From: Bacteroidota bacterium
GTDB lineage: Bacteria > Bacteroidota > Bacteroidia > Flavobacteriales > Schleiferiaceae
Direction of reading: 5' to 3'
DNA: 64,000 nt
Assembly: GCA_024742495.1 (NCBI GenBank)
Contig: JANSYJ010000007.1
Location: 62,001 to 126,000, forward strand
Made by a program: the position numbers and the translations under genes. The notes under the pieces are model-generated. The model saw only the letters and a program-made list of their open reading frames with translations, made no database searches and had not been told where the DNA came from. Below, piece after piece: positions 56,204-64,000 of this stretch (positions are counted from its first letter, which is position 1; the number at the start of each line of letters is the position of its first letter).

Positions 56204-58390
56204 ATGCCAAAAAATCGATTTTCAGCCTTAACTGCAGCCCAAAAGAGGATGCCACAAGAGGTAGAACTTCCTTATACCAGAGTTTCCGAAATTTATGGAG
56301 AACATACTTTTAATGTTCGTTCCATGAAGGAATATATGACCCCTCAAGCTTTTAATAGTGTTCAAGATGCTATAAGCAAGGGATCAAAGATCGACCGTTC
56401 GGTGGCCGATCAAGTTGCTTCAGGTATGAAATCTTGGGCGATTAGCTTAGGTGCTACTCATTATACCCACTGGTTTCAGCCTTTAACAGGATCTACCGCG
56501 GAAAAGCATGATTCCTTTTTTGAGCCAACTGGCAATGGAGAGGCCATGGAGAAGTTTAGCGGTGGTATGCTTGTACAGCAAGAACCAGACGCATCAAGCT
56601 TCCCGAATGGAGGAATTCGCAATACCTTCGAAGCTCGTGGTTATACAGCCTGGGACCCAACTAGTCCGGCTTTTATAATGGGACATACCTTATGTATCCC
56701 TACAGTGTTTGTAGCTTATACTGGTGAGGCCTTAGATAATAAGACCCCATTATTAAGAGCATTACAGTCTATCGATCACGCTGCTACCGAAGTATGTCAT
56801 TATTTCGATCGCAATGTGCGAAAAGTAACAGCCACCTTGGGTTGGGAGCAGGAGTACTTTTTAGTAGATACCGCGCTTTACCATGCTCGTCCTGACTTAA
56901 TGCTAACCGGGCGTACCGTGCTTGGTCATGCTCCCGCTAAAGGTCAACAATTGGATGACCATTATTTCGGTTCTATTCCAGAGCGCGCCCGTATGTTTAT
57001 GCGCGAATTGGAGATGGAATCCTATAGATTGGGAATCCCCGTTAAAACCCGCCATAATGAGGTTGCTCCAAGTCAATTTGAGTTAGCGCCAGTATTTGAA
57101 GAAGCCAACGTATCCGTAGACCATAACTCACTGATTATGGATGTTATGGATAAGGTAGCCCGTCGTCATAACTTTAAGGTATTGCTTCATGAGAAGCCCT
57201 ATGCTGGAGTTAATGGAAGTGGAAAGCACAACAACTGGTCTTTAGCTACAGATACCGGGGTTAATCTTTTAGCACCAGGTAAATCACCAAAGAGCAATCT
57301 TCAGTTTTTAACCTTTTTAATTAACACCATAATGGCTGTGCATAAGCATGCAGATTTGCTGCGCGCTTCAATTGCATCCGCCGGTAATGACCACCGTCTT
57401 GGTGCCAATGAAGCACCGCCAGCTATTATTTCGGTATTCATTGGATCTCAGCTTACTGCTACCTTAGATGCCTTAGAGCAGTTAGAGAAAGGTAAACTTA
57501 GTCCAGAGCAAAAAACAGATCTCAAGCTGAATGTAGTAGGTAAGATTCCAGAAATTTTATTGGATAACACCGATCGAAATCGTACTTCTCCTTTCGCCTT
57601 TACTGGAAATAAGTTTGAATTAAGAGCAGTAGGATCAGCAGCGAACTGTGCGCAGCCAATGACCGTGATGAACTCCATTATGGCTTCTCAGCTACGCGAG
57701 TTTAAAACTACCGTAGATGCACTAATCGAAGGTGGAATGAAGAAGGATGATGCCATCTTCAACGTATTACGCGACTATATTAAGCAAAGTAGAGACATTC
57801 GTTTTGAAGGCGATGGCTATTCTGATGATTGGGCGGCCGAAGCTGAAAAACGCGGTCTTAACAATGTAAGAACAACGCCTCAAGCCCTTGATTTTTATGT
57901 AACTGATAGTGCCATTCAATTATTCATTGAGAATGAAGTGATGAATAAGGTAGAAGTTGAGGCGCGTCATGAGATTATGCTGGAAGAGTATAAAATGCGC
58001 ATTCAGATCGAAAGTCGCGTTTTAGGCGATATCGCAGGAAACCACGTTGTTCCTACCGCCATCAATTACCAGAATAAGCTCATTCAAAATGTGCGCGGTC
58101 TTAAAGAAGTTTTAGCCCCGGATGTATTCCAGAAAGTGGCAAATGATCAGCTTCAAATGATCGAAAGCATTAGCGAATATATCAGTACTATCATTGCCGA
58201 AAAAGAAGCGATGATTGCCGAGCGTAAGCGCTGTAATGCCATGGAAGATACTCGGGAACAAGCTATTGCCTATTGTGATAATGTGATTCCTTATTTCGAG
58301 AAAATCCGTTATGCATGCGATAAATTGGAGCTGTTAATTGACGATGAATTATGGCCTCTACCAAAATATCGTGAACTAATCTTTATCTAA
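56204..58390 (+). CDS. glnN: Glutamine synthetase type III
   Basis: The 728-residue enzyme is the long GSIII form (not GlnA), making glutamine from glutamate, ammonia and ATP. Visible sites are THYTHWFQPLTGSTAEKHD, GWEQEYFLVD (catalytic Glu), RHNEVAPSQFELAPVFEEAN, the NGSGKHNNWSL loop and RTSPFAFTGNKFELRAVGSAANCAQPM, the last quoted in part: RTSPFAFTGNKFELRAVGS. GSIII usually forms double-hexamer rings and is induced under nitrogen limitation in Bacteroidota. No clear promoter was identified in the 110-nt gap before it. Confidence 0.97.
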   Translation: MPKNRFSALTAAQKRMPQEVELPYTRVSEIYGEHTFNVRSMKEYMTPQAFNSVQDAISKGSKIDRSVADQVASGMKSWAISLGATHYTHWFQPLTGSTAEKHDSFFEPTGNGEAMEKFSGGMLVQQEPDASSFPNGGIRNTFEARGYTAWDPTSPAFIMGHTLCIPTVFVAYTGEALDNKTPLLRALQSIDHAATEVCHYFDRNVRKVTATLGWEQEYFLVDTALYHARPDLMLTGRTVLGHAPAKGQQLDDHYFGSIPERARMFMRELEMESYRLGIPVKTRHNEVAPSQFELAPVFEEANVSVDHNSLIMDVMDKVARRHNFKVLLHEKPYAGVNGSGKHNNWSLATDTGVNLLAPGKSPKSNLQFLTFLINTIMAVHKHADLLRASIASAGNDHRLGANEAPPAIISVFIGSQLTATLDALEQLEKGKLSPEQKTDLKLNVVGKIPEILLDNTDRNRTSPFAFTGNKFELRAVGSAANCAQPMTVMNSIMASQLREFKTTVDALIEGGMKKDDAIFNVLRDYIKQSRDIRFEGDGYSDDWAAEAEKRGLNNVRTTPQALDFYVTDSAIQLFIENEVMNKVEVEARHEIMLEEYKMRIQIESRVLGDIAGNHVVPTAINYQNKLIQNVRGLKEVLAPDVFQKVANDQLQMIESISEYISTIIAEKEAMIAERKRCNAMEDTREQAIAYCDNVIPYFEKIRYACDKLELLIDDELWPLPKYRELIFI

Positions 58391-58414
58391 GGATTAAGAG
58401 CAAATAAATAAAAT

Positions 58415-58454
58415 GCCGCCTTGGTTGTTATACTAAGGCGGCTTTCTTTTTTTT
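58415..58454 (+). terminator. Terminator after glnN
   Basis: GCCGCCTT and AAGGCGGC pair around a 12-nt loop, followed by TTTC and a T9 run. Confidence 0.85.
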
Positions 58455-58534
58455 AAAGCCCTTATAAATCCTTTAAGTCGAATGAAATATTTAACTATTT
58501 TAGCGCCTTACAGACCAAAATTACCGCGGTATTT

Positions 58535-61063
58535 ATGAGAAATCTCCAGTTAGGATTCACGATTTTTCTTCTAAGTTTTGTTTCATTCAATGCCTTAGCA
58601 CAGGATGAAGAAGGCGACCCCAAGCTCCCAAAGGAGATAGCGGAAGCATACGAAGCTTTTGATTCTGAGGAATATTACTACGCCACCCAGCTTCTTAAAG
58701 ATGCCTATGAAGAAGCCAAAGGTCGCGATCAAAAATCGGAAGTGCTTTTCAAAACGGCCGAAGCTTACCGCATGATGAATCAGTATCAGGAAGCTGAACA
58801 GTTTTACAATAAAGCGATCAAAGTTGGCTATAAAGACCCGCAAGCTCTTTTACTAAAGGGAGATATGCTAAAAGCTCAAGGGGAATTTGAAGAGGCTATT
58901 GAAGCTTATCAAGATTACAAAAAGGAAAATCCAACTGATACAGAAGGAGATATTGCCATTGAAAGTACCCGCAAAGCAATTGCCTTAAAAGACCGTCCAT
59001 CTCAATATCAGGTGGATAATATGAAGGACATTAACAGTAGGGCATTAGATTTCGCACCTTTCTTTGGAGGTGATCGACGAGAAAATGATGTTATCTACTT
59101 CGTTTCTTCTCGTGATGAGTCAGTAGGGAATGATGATGATGGCTGGACGGGTCAGTCCTTTATGGACCTTTACAAAACCCAAGCGGAACGCAAATCTCGC
59201 CGAGGAAGAAGAAGAGGTAATGACGATACTGAAGAGGTAAGCTACAGTGACCTAAAATGGGCCACGCCTACTTTAGTAGATGAAGAGGAATTTTTGAATA
59301 GCGAATTCCATGAAGGAACCGCCACTTTTGATAGCCGCAAAAAAGAATTGTATTTCACACGCTGCCGCGTTGAAGAAAACGAAAAACTGGGCTGTGGCAT
59401 CTACGTAACCGAATTCGTAGGTAAGTCTTGGAAGGAGCCCGTAAAACTCATTTTTGGGACAGATACTTTCGCCAATGTTGGCGATCCTAACTTATCATTG
59501 GATGATAAGTACATGTATTTTGTTTCTGATGATTTTAATAGTAAAGGACGTCATGATATTTTCATGAGCACCTATAACCGCCGAACCAAAACTTGGAATC
59601 AACCAAAAAATTTAGGCTCTACCGTTAATACCAAGGGCTCTGAGCGTTTCCCTATAGTTCATGGAGATGGATTTTTGTATTTCGCCTCTGATGGTCATCC
59701 AGGAATGGGAGGCCTTGATATCTTTAAGGTGAAGCTTGGCGAAGATGGAATGCCGGAGGGCGATGTTATGCACATGGAATATCCAATTAATTCCAGCAAG
59801 GATGACTTTCACCTTATTTGGGAACCCGGTTCGGATACCAAAAAAGGATTCTTATCCTCTAATCGTGAAGGATCCAATAATAATAGTGATGATATTTGGT
59901 CAGTATATCGCACGCCTTTGGTGTTTAACCTCGAAGGAGTTGTTTTAGACTCTGAAGAAAAAACCCCAATTCCTGAGGCTTCGGTTACCATGGATGGATC
60001 AGATGGTTCCTCAGTTACCGTTACTGCGGATGAAAATGGTTACTACATTTTCGATGACACTAAAGTGGCGGAGAACGTAAATTATACCTTATCCTTTTCG
60101 AAGAAAAAGTATCTGTCAGCTACCGGAGAAGTAACCACCATTGGTTTTGAAATTGATGCTTTTGAATATGTGCCTTCTGCTGGATATTTCATTAAGCGAT
60201 TAGAGCTAAACAAACAGTTGGATCCCATCAAGAAGCCAATTGTACTGCCTAATGTATTCTTTGATTTAGCCAAATGGGACTTACGTCCAGAAGCAATGTC
60301 CTCTCTGGATTCGGTATTGGTGATTTTAAATAATAACCCCAATATCACCATTGGCATGCGTTCACATACGGATTACCGTGACTCTGAAGAGAAGAACCAA
60401 GTGCTTTCTCAAAAACGTGCCGATACTTGTGTGAGTTATTTAATCTCGAAGGGTATTGATGCACGTCGCTTAACCGCTCAAGGTATGGGTGAATCGGAGC
60501 CTTTTGTAATTCCTAAAAATTACATTGGATACGGAAAAGAACATTTTACTGTTGGAACTCAATTAACCGAACGTTACATCAAGAGTCTTAGTCCGGAAAA
60601 GCAAGAAATTGCTAACCAGATTAATCGTCGTACCGACTTTAAGGTATTAACTGATGACTACGTGCCAGATGGCTTTGTTGAAGAAGACAAGTCGGTTGAT
60701 GCTCGTGACATTATTGAAGATGCCCGTAATAAGGAGGTAGCAGCCGGAGAGATTTACATTCTAAAGAAGGGTGATAATCTTGGTAAGATTGCACGTAAGT
60801 ATAAATTAAACATTCGTGACTTGAAGCAACTTAATGGAGGTATGCGCGGTGTGCGTACTTTCGAAGGTATGCAGATCAAAGTTGAAAAAGATGGAAACTA
60901 CAAAGCTTGGGACGAAAGCCACTATTTAGTGCGCCGCCGAGGAATGAGTTTAAAGGACATCGCCAAGGAACTGGATGTGGATATGGATTTACTTGAAGAG
61001 CTCAATCCCTTCCTTGAAGAAATTGATATTCAGCCTGGTCTTTGGATTCAGTATAAAAAATAG
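58535..61063 (+). CDS. PorE-like OmpA-family protein with TPR, PD40, regulatory and two LysM domains
   Basis: The 842-residue protein has a signal peptide (residues 1-23, LSFVSFNALAQ), then TPR-like repeats (about 30-150), a WD40-like PD40 propeller (about 165-460, FVSSRDESVGND; LYFASDGHPGMGGLDIFKV), a carboxypeptidase-regulatory-like domain (about 465-555, LEGVVLDSEEKTPIPEASV) and an OmpA C-terminal domain (HTDYRDSEEKNQVLSQKRAD) with the usual insertion, ending near 720. Two LysM units close it (about 742-790 and 795-842, ILKKGDNLGKIARKYKLN). TPR-PD40-CRD-OmpA order matches the T9SS component PorE; the extra LysM units are unusual. It probably ties an envelope complex to peptidoglycan. Whether it is the PorE orthologue is not certain. 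Confidence 0.82.
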   Translation: MRNLQLGFTIFLLSFVSFNALAQDEEGDPKLPKEIAEAYEAFDSEEYYYATQLLKDAYEEAKGRDQKSEVLFKTAEAYRMMNQYQEAEQFYNKAIKVGYKDPQALLLKGDMLKAQGEFEEAIEAYQDYKKENPTDTEGDIAIESTRKAIALKDRPSQYQVDNMKDINSRALDFAPFFGGDRRENDVIYFVSSRDESVGNDDDGWTGQSFMDLYKTQAERKSRRGRRRGNDDTEEVSYSDLKWATPTLVDEEEFLNSEFHEGTATFDSRKKELYFTRCRVEENEKLGCGIYVTEFVGKSWKEPVKLIFGTDTFANVGDPNLSLDDKYMYFVSDDFNSKGRHDIFMSTYNRRTKTWNQPKNLGSTVNTKGSERFPIVHGDGFLYFASDGHPGMGGLDIFKVKLGEDGMPEGDVMHMEYPINSSKDDFHLIWEPGSDTKKGFLSSNREGSNNNSDDIWSVYRTPLVFNLEGVVLDSEEKTPIPEASVTMDGSDGSSVTVTADENGYYIFDDTKVAENVNYTLSFSKKKYLSATGEVTTIGFEIDAFEYVPSAGYFIKRLELNKQLDPIKKPIVLPNVFFDLAKWDLRPEAMSSLDSVLVILNNNPNITIGMRSHTDYRDSEEKNQVLSQKRADTCVSYLISKGIDARRLTAQGMGESEPFVIPKNYIGYGKEHFTVGTQLTERYIKSLSPEKQEIANQINRRTDFKVLTDDYVPDGFVEEDKSVDARDIIEDARNKEVAAGEIYILKKGDNLGKIARKYKLNIRDLKQLNGGMRGVRTFEGMQIKVEKDGNYKAWDESHYLVRRRGMSLKDIAKELDVDMDLLEELNPFLEEIDIQPGLWIQYKK

Positions 61064-61080
61064 CAATACAACATAATTTA

Positions 61081-61119
61081 AAAGCGCCCCGAGTATTATC
61101 TCGGGGCGCTTTTTATTTT
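61081..61119 (+). terminator. Terminator after the PorE-like gene
   Basis: AAAGCGCCCCGAG and CTCGGGGCGCTTT (13 perfect pairs) around TATTAT, followed by TTATTTTT. Confidence 0.9.
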
Positions 61120-61121
61120 TG
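61114..61121 (+). promoter_or_regulatory. -7 promoter box of purM inside the terminator tail
   Basis: TATTTTTG matches TAnnTTTG and ends 4 nt before the purM ATG at 61126. It lies on the U-tract of the preceding terminator, so it may be a chance match; if real, the message is leaderless. Confidence 0.45.
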
Positions 61122-61125
61122 CAAA

Positions 61126-62310
61126 ATGGTGGACCAAACAAATAAATACAGTCAGCGAGGTGTCTCTTCCCAAAAGGAAGATGTTCATAAGGCCATTCAA
61201 GACCTTGATAAGGGATTATACCCTCAAGCCTTCTGTAAAATTATTCCCGATTACCTAAGTGCTAATGAAGATCAATGCTTGATCATGCACGCCGATGGGG
61301 CAGGGACTAAATCATCATTGGCCTATTTGTATTGGAAGGAAACAGGCGACCTTAGCGTGTGGAAGGGCATTGCCCAAGATGCACTAATTATGAACTTAGA
61401 TGATCTATTATGTGTAGGCGCTACCGAAGTTCCGATTTTAGTGTCATCAACTATTGGTCGTAATAAGAACCTCATTCCAGGAGAAGTCATTTCGGCCCTT
61501 ATTCAAGGAACACAGGAGCTTATAGAAGAACTCAACCAGCAAGGGATGAATTTGGTGCTTACCGGAGGTGAAACTGCCGATGTGGGCGACCTGGTGCGAA
61601 CAATTATTGTAGATAGCACCGTAACCGCGAGTATGAAGCGAGCGGAAGTAATTGACAATGCTAATATTGCCGAAGGTCAAGTAATTGTGGGCTTAGCTTC
61701 CTACGGACAGGCATCTTATGAGCATTCTTATAATGGTGGGATGGGAAGCAATGGCTTAACCAGTGCGCGCCATGATGTTTTTGCTCATTATTTAGCCGAA
61801 AAGTATCCAGAGTCCTTTGATCCAAGTGTCCCAAGGGATTTAGTTTATAGTGGTTCAAGCAAGCTTACCGATGCCGTGGACGGTAGTCCCATAGATGCAG
61901 GTAAATTGGTTTTATCCCCAACCCGTACTTATGCGCCTATCATCACTGAAATCCTGAAAAGCCATCGCCAGCATGTACACGGTATGGTGCATTGCAGCGG
62001 AGGGGCCCAAACCAAGGTGCTTCACTTTATCAATAAGCTGCATATTGTTAAGGATTCCATGTTCGAAACTCCGCCTTTATTTAAACATATACAGGCTTCA
62101 TCTGCAACTAGCTGGAAGGAGATGTATGAGGTGTTTAATATGGGTCATCGCATGGAGCTTTATTGTGATCCCGCTGCAGCAGAAGCCATCATTGCCATTA
62201 GTGAATACTTTAAGGTTCGCGCTCAAGTAATTGGCAGAGTGGAAGCTGCCGATGAAGCCAAAGTAACCATTCAGTCTAATCACGGTCACTTTGAGTATTT
62301 TAAGTCCTAA
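61126..62310 (+). CDS. purM: Phosphoribosylformylglycinamidine cyclo-ligase
   Basis: The 394-residue enzyme makes aminoimidazole ribotide in purine synthesis. The N-terminus NKYSQRGVSSQKEDVHKAI is a variant of the family's YxxAGVD start; ADGAGTKSSLAY, NLDDLLCVGATEVP and LTGGETADVGD (glycine-rich ATP site) are clear. It is the longer, divergent PurM type seen in Bacteroidota. The prfA gene begins 3 nt after its stop, so they are probably co-transcribed with pyrF. Confidence 0.92.
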   Translation: MVDQTNKYSQRGVSSQKEDVHKAIQDLDKGLYPQAFCKIIPDYLSANEDQCLIMHADGAGTKSSLAYLYWKETGDLSVWKGIAQDALIMNLDDLLCVGATEVPILVSSTIGRNKNLIPGEVISALIQGTQELIEELNQQGMNLVLTGGETADVGDLVRTIIVDSTVTASMKRAEVIDNANIAEGQVIVGLASYGQASYEHSYNGGMGSNGLTSARHDVFAHYLAEKYPESFDPSVPRDLVYSGSSKLTDAVDGSPIDAGKLVLSPTRTYAPIITEILKSHRQHVHGMVHCSGGAQTKVLHFINKLHIVKDSMFETPPLFKHIQASSATSWKEMYEVFNMGHRMELYCDPAAAEAIIAISEYFKVRAQVIGRVEAADEAKVTIQSNHGHFEYFKS

Positions 62311-62313
62311 ATA

Positions 62314-63387
62314 ATGCAGGAAAAGTTAGATCAAATAAAACAACGCTTCGATGAGGTGAATGACCTAATCATTCAGCCGGATATTATCTCCGATCAGAGG
62401 CGCTATGTGAAACTCAATAAGGAGTATAAGGATCTTAAAAAGATAGTTGATGCGCGTGCTCAGTATATGGAGTACAGCGAGCGTTTAAAGGAAGCCAAGG
62501 ATTTAATCATTAATAGTGATGATGATGAAATGCGCGACATGGCTAAAATGGAGTTCGACGAAGTAGAACCGGCCTTGGAAAAATTGGAAGAGGATATACG
62601 GTTTATGCTTATCCCTAAAGATCCTGAGGACGAGAAAAACGCCGTTTTGGAGATTAGAGCTGGCACTGGAGGAGATGAAGCTTCCATTTTTTCGGGGGAT
62701 TTAGCAAAGATGTATACGCGCTATTGCGAAGCTAGAGGCTGGAAAACCGAAATAGTGGACTACAGCGAAGGTACCATGGGTGGATATAAAGAAATCATCA
62801 TGGAGGTGCGCGGTGAAGATGTGTATGGCACCTTGAAATTCGAAAGTGGTGTGCATCGAGTACAACGCGTTCCGGCTACCGAAACCCAAGGACGGGTGCA
62901 TACTTCCGCCGCCACGGTAGCGGTATTGCCAGAAGCCGAAGAAGTGGATGTGGAGCTAAATCCTTCTGATGTAGAGATGCAAACTTCACGCTCAGGCGGA
63001 GCCGGGGGACAGAATGTAAATAAGGTTGAAACCAAAGTTCAATTAACGCATAAACCTACTGGAATTGTGGTGGTTTGCCAAATTGAAAGAACCCAATTGG
63101 GAAACCGGGAGCGGGCGATGCAAATGTTGCGGACCAAACTCTATGAAATGGAATTGGAGAAACACAATAGTGCCATTTCCAGTAAACGTAAAACAATGGT
63201 TTCTACAGGGGACCGTTCTGCGAAAATTCGCACCTATAATTACCCTCAAGGTCGGGTTACCGATCACCGAATAAACTTAACCGTTTACAATCTTAATGAT
63301 GTTGTAAATGGGGAAATACAGAAGTTCTTGGATGAGTTAATGCTAGCTGAGAACGCGGAACGATTAAGAGAAGGAAGCGAAGATTAG
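62314..63387 (+). CDS. prfA: Peptide chain release factor 1
   Basis: The 357-residue RF1 terminates translation at UAA and UAG. The codon-reading tripeptide PAT is in [10 protein letters not shown] (about residue 187) and the catalytic GGQ in [16 protein letters not shown] (about 228-232). The N-terminal coiled-coil is typical. Between purM and pyrF with gaps of 3 and 6 nt. Confidence 0.98.
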   Translation: MQEKLDQIKQRFDEVNDLIIQPDIISDQRRYVKLNKEYKDLKKIVDARAQYMEYSERLKEAKDLIINSDDDEMRDMAKMEFDEVEPALEKLEEDIRFMLIPKDPEDEKNAVLEIRAGTGGDEASIFSGDLAKMYTRYCEARGWKTEIVDYSEGTMGGYKEIIMEVRGEDVYGTLKFESGVHRVQRVPATETQGRVHTSAATVAVLPEAEEVDVELNPSDVEMQTSRSGGAGGQNVNKVETKVQLTHKPTGIVVVCQIERTQLGNRERAMQMLRTKLYEMELEKHNSAISSKRKTMVSTGDRSAKIRTYNYPQGRVTDHRINLTVYNLNDVVNGEIQKFLDELMLAENAERLREGSED

Positions 63388-63393
63388 ACCAAG

Positions 63394-64000
63394 ATGAATC
63401 GTCAAGAACTTATAGCTCAAATAAAGAAGAAGAAATCGGTTCTATGTGTAGGATTAGATACCGATTTGTCGCGCATTCCAAAACACTTGTTAGCGACCGA
63501 GGATCCTATTTTTGAGTTTAACAAGGCCATTATTGATGCGACCAATAGCTATGCGGTAGCTTATAAGCCGAACTTGGCTTTTTATGAAGCGGAGGGACTG
63601 GCAGGTTGGAAGAGCTTAGAGAAAACTATTGAATATCTCAATGCCTATTATCCCGACTTGTTTAGCATTGCCGATGCTAAAAGAGGAGATATTGGAAATA
63701 CTGGTAAGCGCTATGCCCAAGCTTTCTTCAATCGCTTAAATTTCGATTCCATTACCGTTGCACCTTATATGGGGCGCGACTCAATTGAACCATTTTTGGG
63801 CTATCCCAGTAAATGGGCTATAGTACTAGCTTTAACCTCTAATCCAGGCGGTGCGGATTTCCAACTTCAAAAGTTAGCCTCCTCTAATAGCTTGTACCAG
63901 GAAGTATTAGCACAAACAAGCTCATGGGCCAGTGAGGAGGAAATGATGTACGTAGTAGGCGCTACCAAATCGGAGTTTTTAATAGAAATAAGAAAACAAA
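63394..64000 (+). CDS. pyrF: Orotidine 5'-phosphate decarboxylase (type 2), 3' end beyond window
   Basis: The ATG at 63394 opens a frame of about 202 codons that runs past the window edge. It has [14 protein letters not shown] near the start, [11 protein letters not shown], and the catalytic [15 protein letters not shown] with the Asp-x-Lys...Asp site, followed by [14 protein letters not shown]. These mark the PyrF type 2 family, which makes UMP from OMP. About two thirds to three quarters of the usual length is present; the rest is cut off. Co-transcription with purM and prfA is likely from spacing. Confidence 0.95.
   Translation, partial: MNRQELIAQIKKKKSVLCVGLDTDLSRIPKHLLATEDPIFEFNKAIIDATNSYAVAYKPNLAFYEAEGLAGWKSLEKTIEYLNAYYPDLFSIADAKRGDIGNTGKRYAQAFFNRLNFDSITVAPYMGRDSIEPFLGYPSKWAIVLALTSNPGGADFQLQKLASSNSLYQEVLAQTSSWASEEEMMYVVGATKSEFLIEIRKQ

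Noticed and set aside
1-64000. CRISPR arrays, transposases, attachment sites, rRNA and riboswitches
   Set aside because: Read through on both strands; no repeats with regular spacers, transposase motifs, phage genes or recognised riboswitch cores were seen.

Overview
The window looks like an ordinary chromosomal segment of a Bacteroidota bacterium, most likely Flavobacteriales. The evidence is TAnnTTTG-type -7 promoter boxes, a near absence of Shine-Dalgarno sequences, the tRNA-tuf-secE-nusG-rplKAJL-rpoBC-DUF3467 order typical of the phylum, two large secreted proteins with type IX secretion (T9SS) C-terminal sorting domains, a SecDF fusion, a type III glutamine synthetase and an exosortase-F (XrtF) pair. 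I cannot name the genus. There is no phage, insertion sequence, CRISPR array or rRNA operon in the window.

Layout. 1-4.7 kb: a truncated Na+/alanine symporter with a secreted N-terminal extension (minus strand), then an HhH protein, an acyl-CoA dehydrogenase, rpsU, a XerC-like recombinase and hpf. 4.7-18.3 kb: the translation/transcription block (tRNA-Thr, Tyr, Gly, Thr, tuf, tRNA-Trp, secE, nusG, rplKAJL, rpoBC, DUF3467), punctuated by several strong hairpins. 18.3-20.9 kb (minus): a BlaI repressor with a BlaR1-like M56 peptidase that carries a TonB-like C-terminus, behind a tandem palindromic operator, then a YugP-like zinc peptidase. 21-29.2 kb: surE, a small membrane protein, lpxB, a SpoIID-domain protein, then a tight four-gene cassette of sugar-nucleotide dehydratase, RemB/Wzi-like barrel, XrtF and its associated protein. 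29.3-34 kb: YceI lipoprotein, radC, polysaccharide deacetylase, FemAB-like acyltransferase, YjjG-type nucleotidase and one unknown secreted protein. 34.2-37.6 kb: an IcmF fused mutase/G-protein. 37.7-39.5 kb (minus): a GbsR-family regulator and three small unknown membrane proteins, linked by two copies of one palindrome. 39.6-41.8 kb: a PIF1-like helicase. 41.9-51.6 kb (minus): two giant T9SS cargo proteins. 51.7-64 kb: secDF, tatA, a Ca/Na antiporter, glnN, a PorE-like OmpA protein with two LysM domains, purM, prfA and the start of pyrF.

How it fits together. Most genes are housekeeping. Three small systems stand out. First is the GbsR regulator with its membrane-protein operon (two of the proteins are paralogues) and its shared 18-bp palindrome; this is the best candidate for an undescribed system. 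Second is the XrtF cassette, which has no recognisable sorting substrate nearby. Third is the BlaI/BlaR1-TonB pair with two adjacent palindromes. Envelope export is a recurring theme (SecE, SecDF, TatA, LpxB, T9SS cargo, PorE-like anchor).

All domain and family assignments are by reading the translated sequence; no database search was possible.
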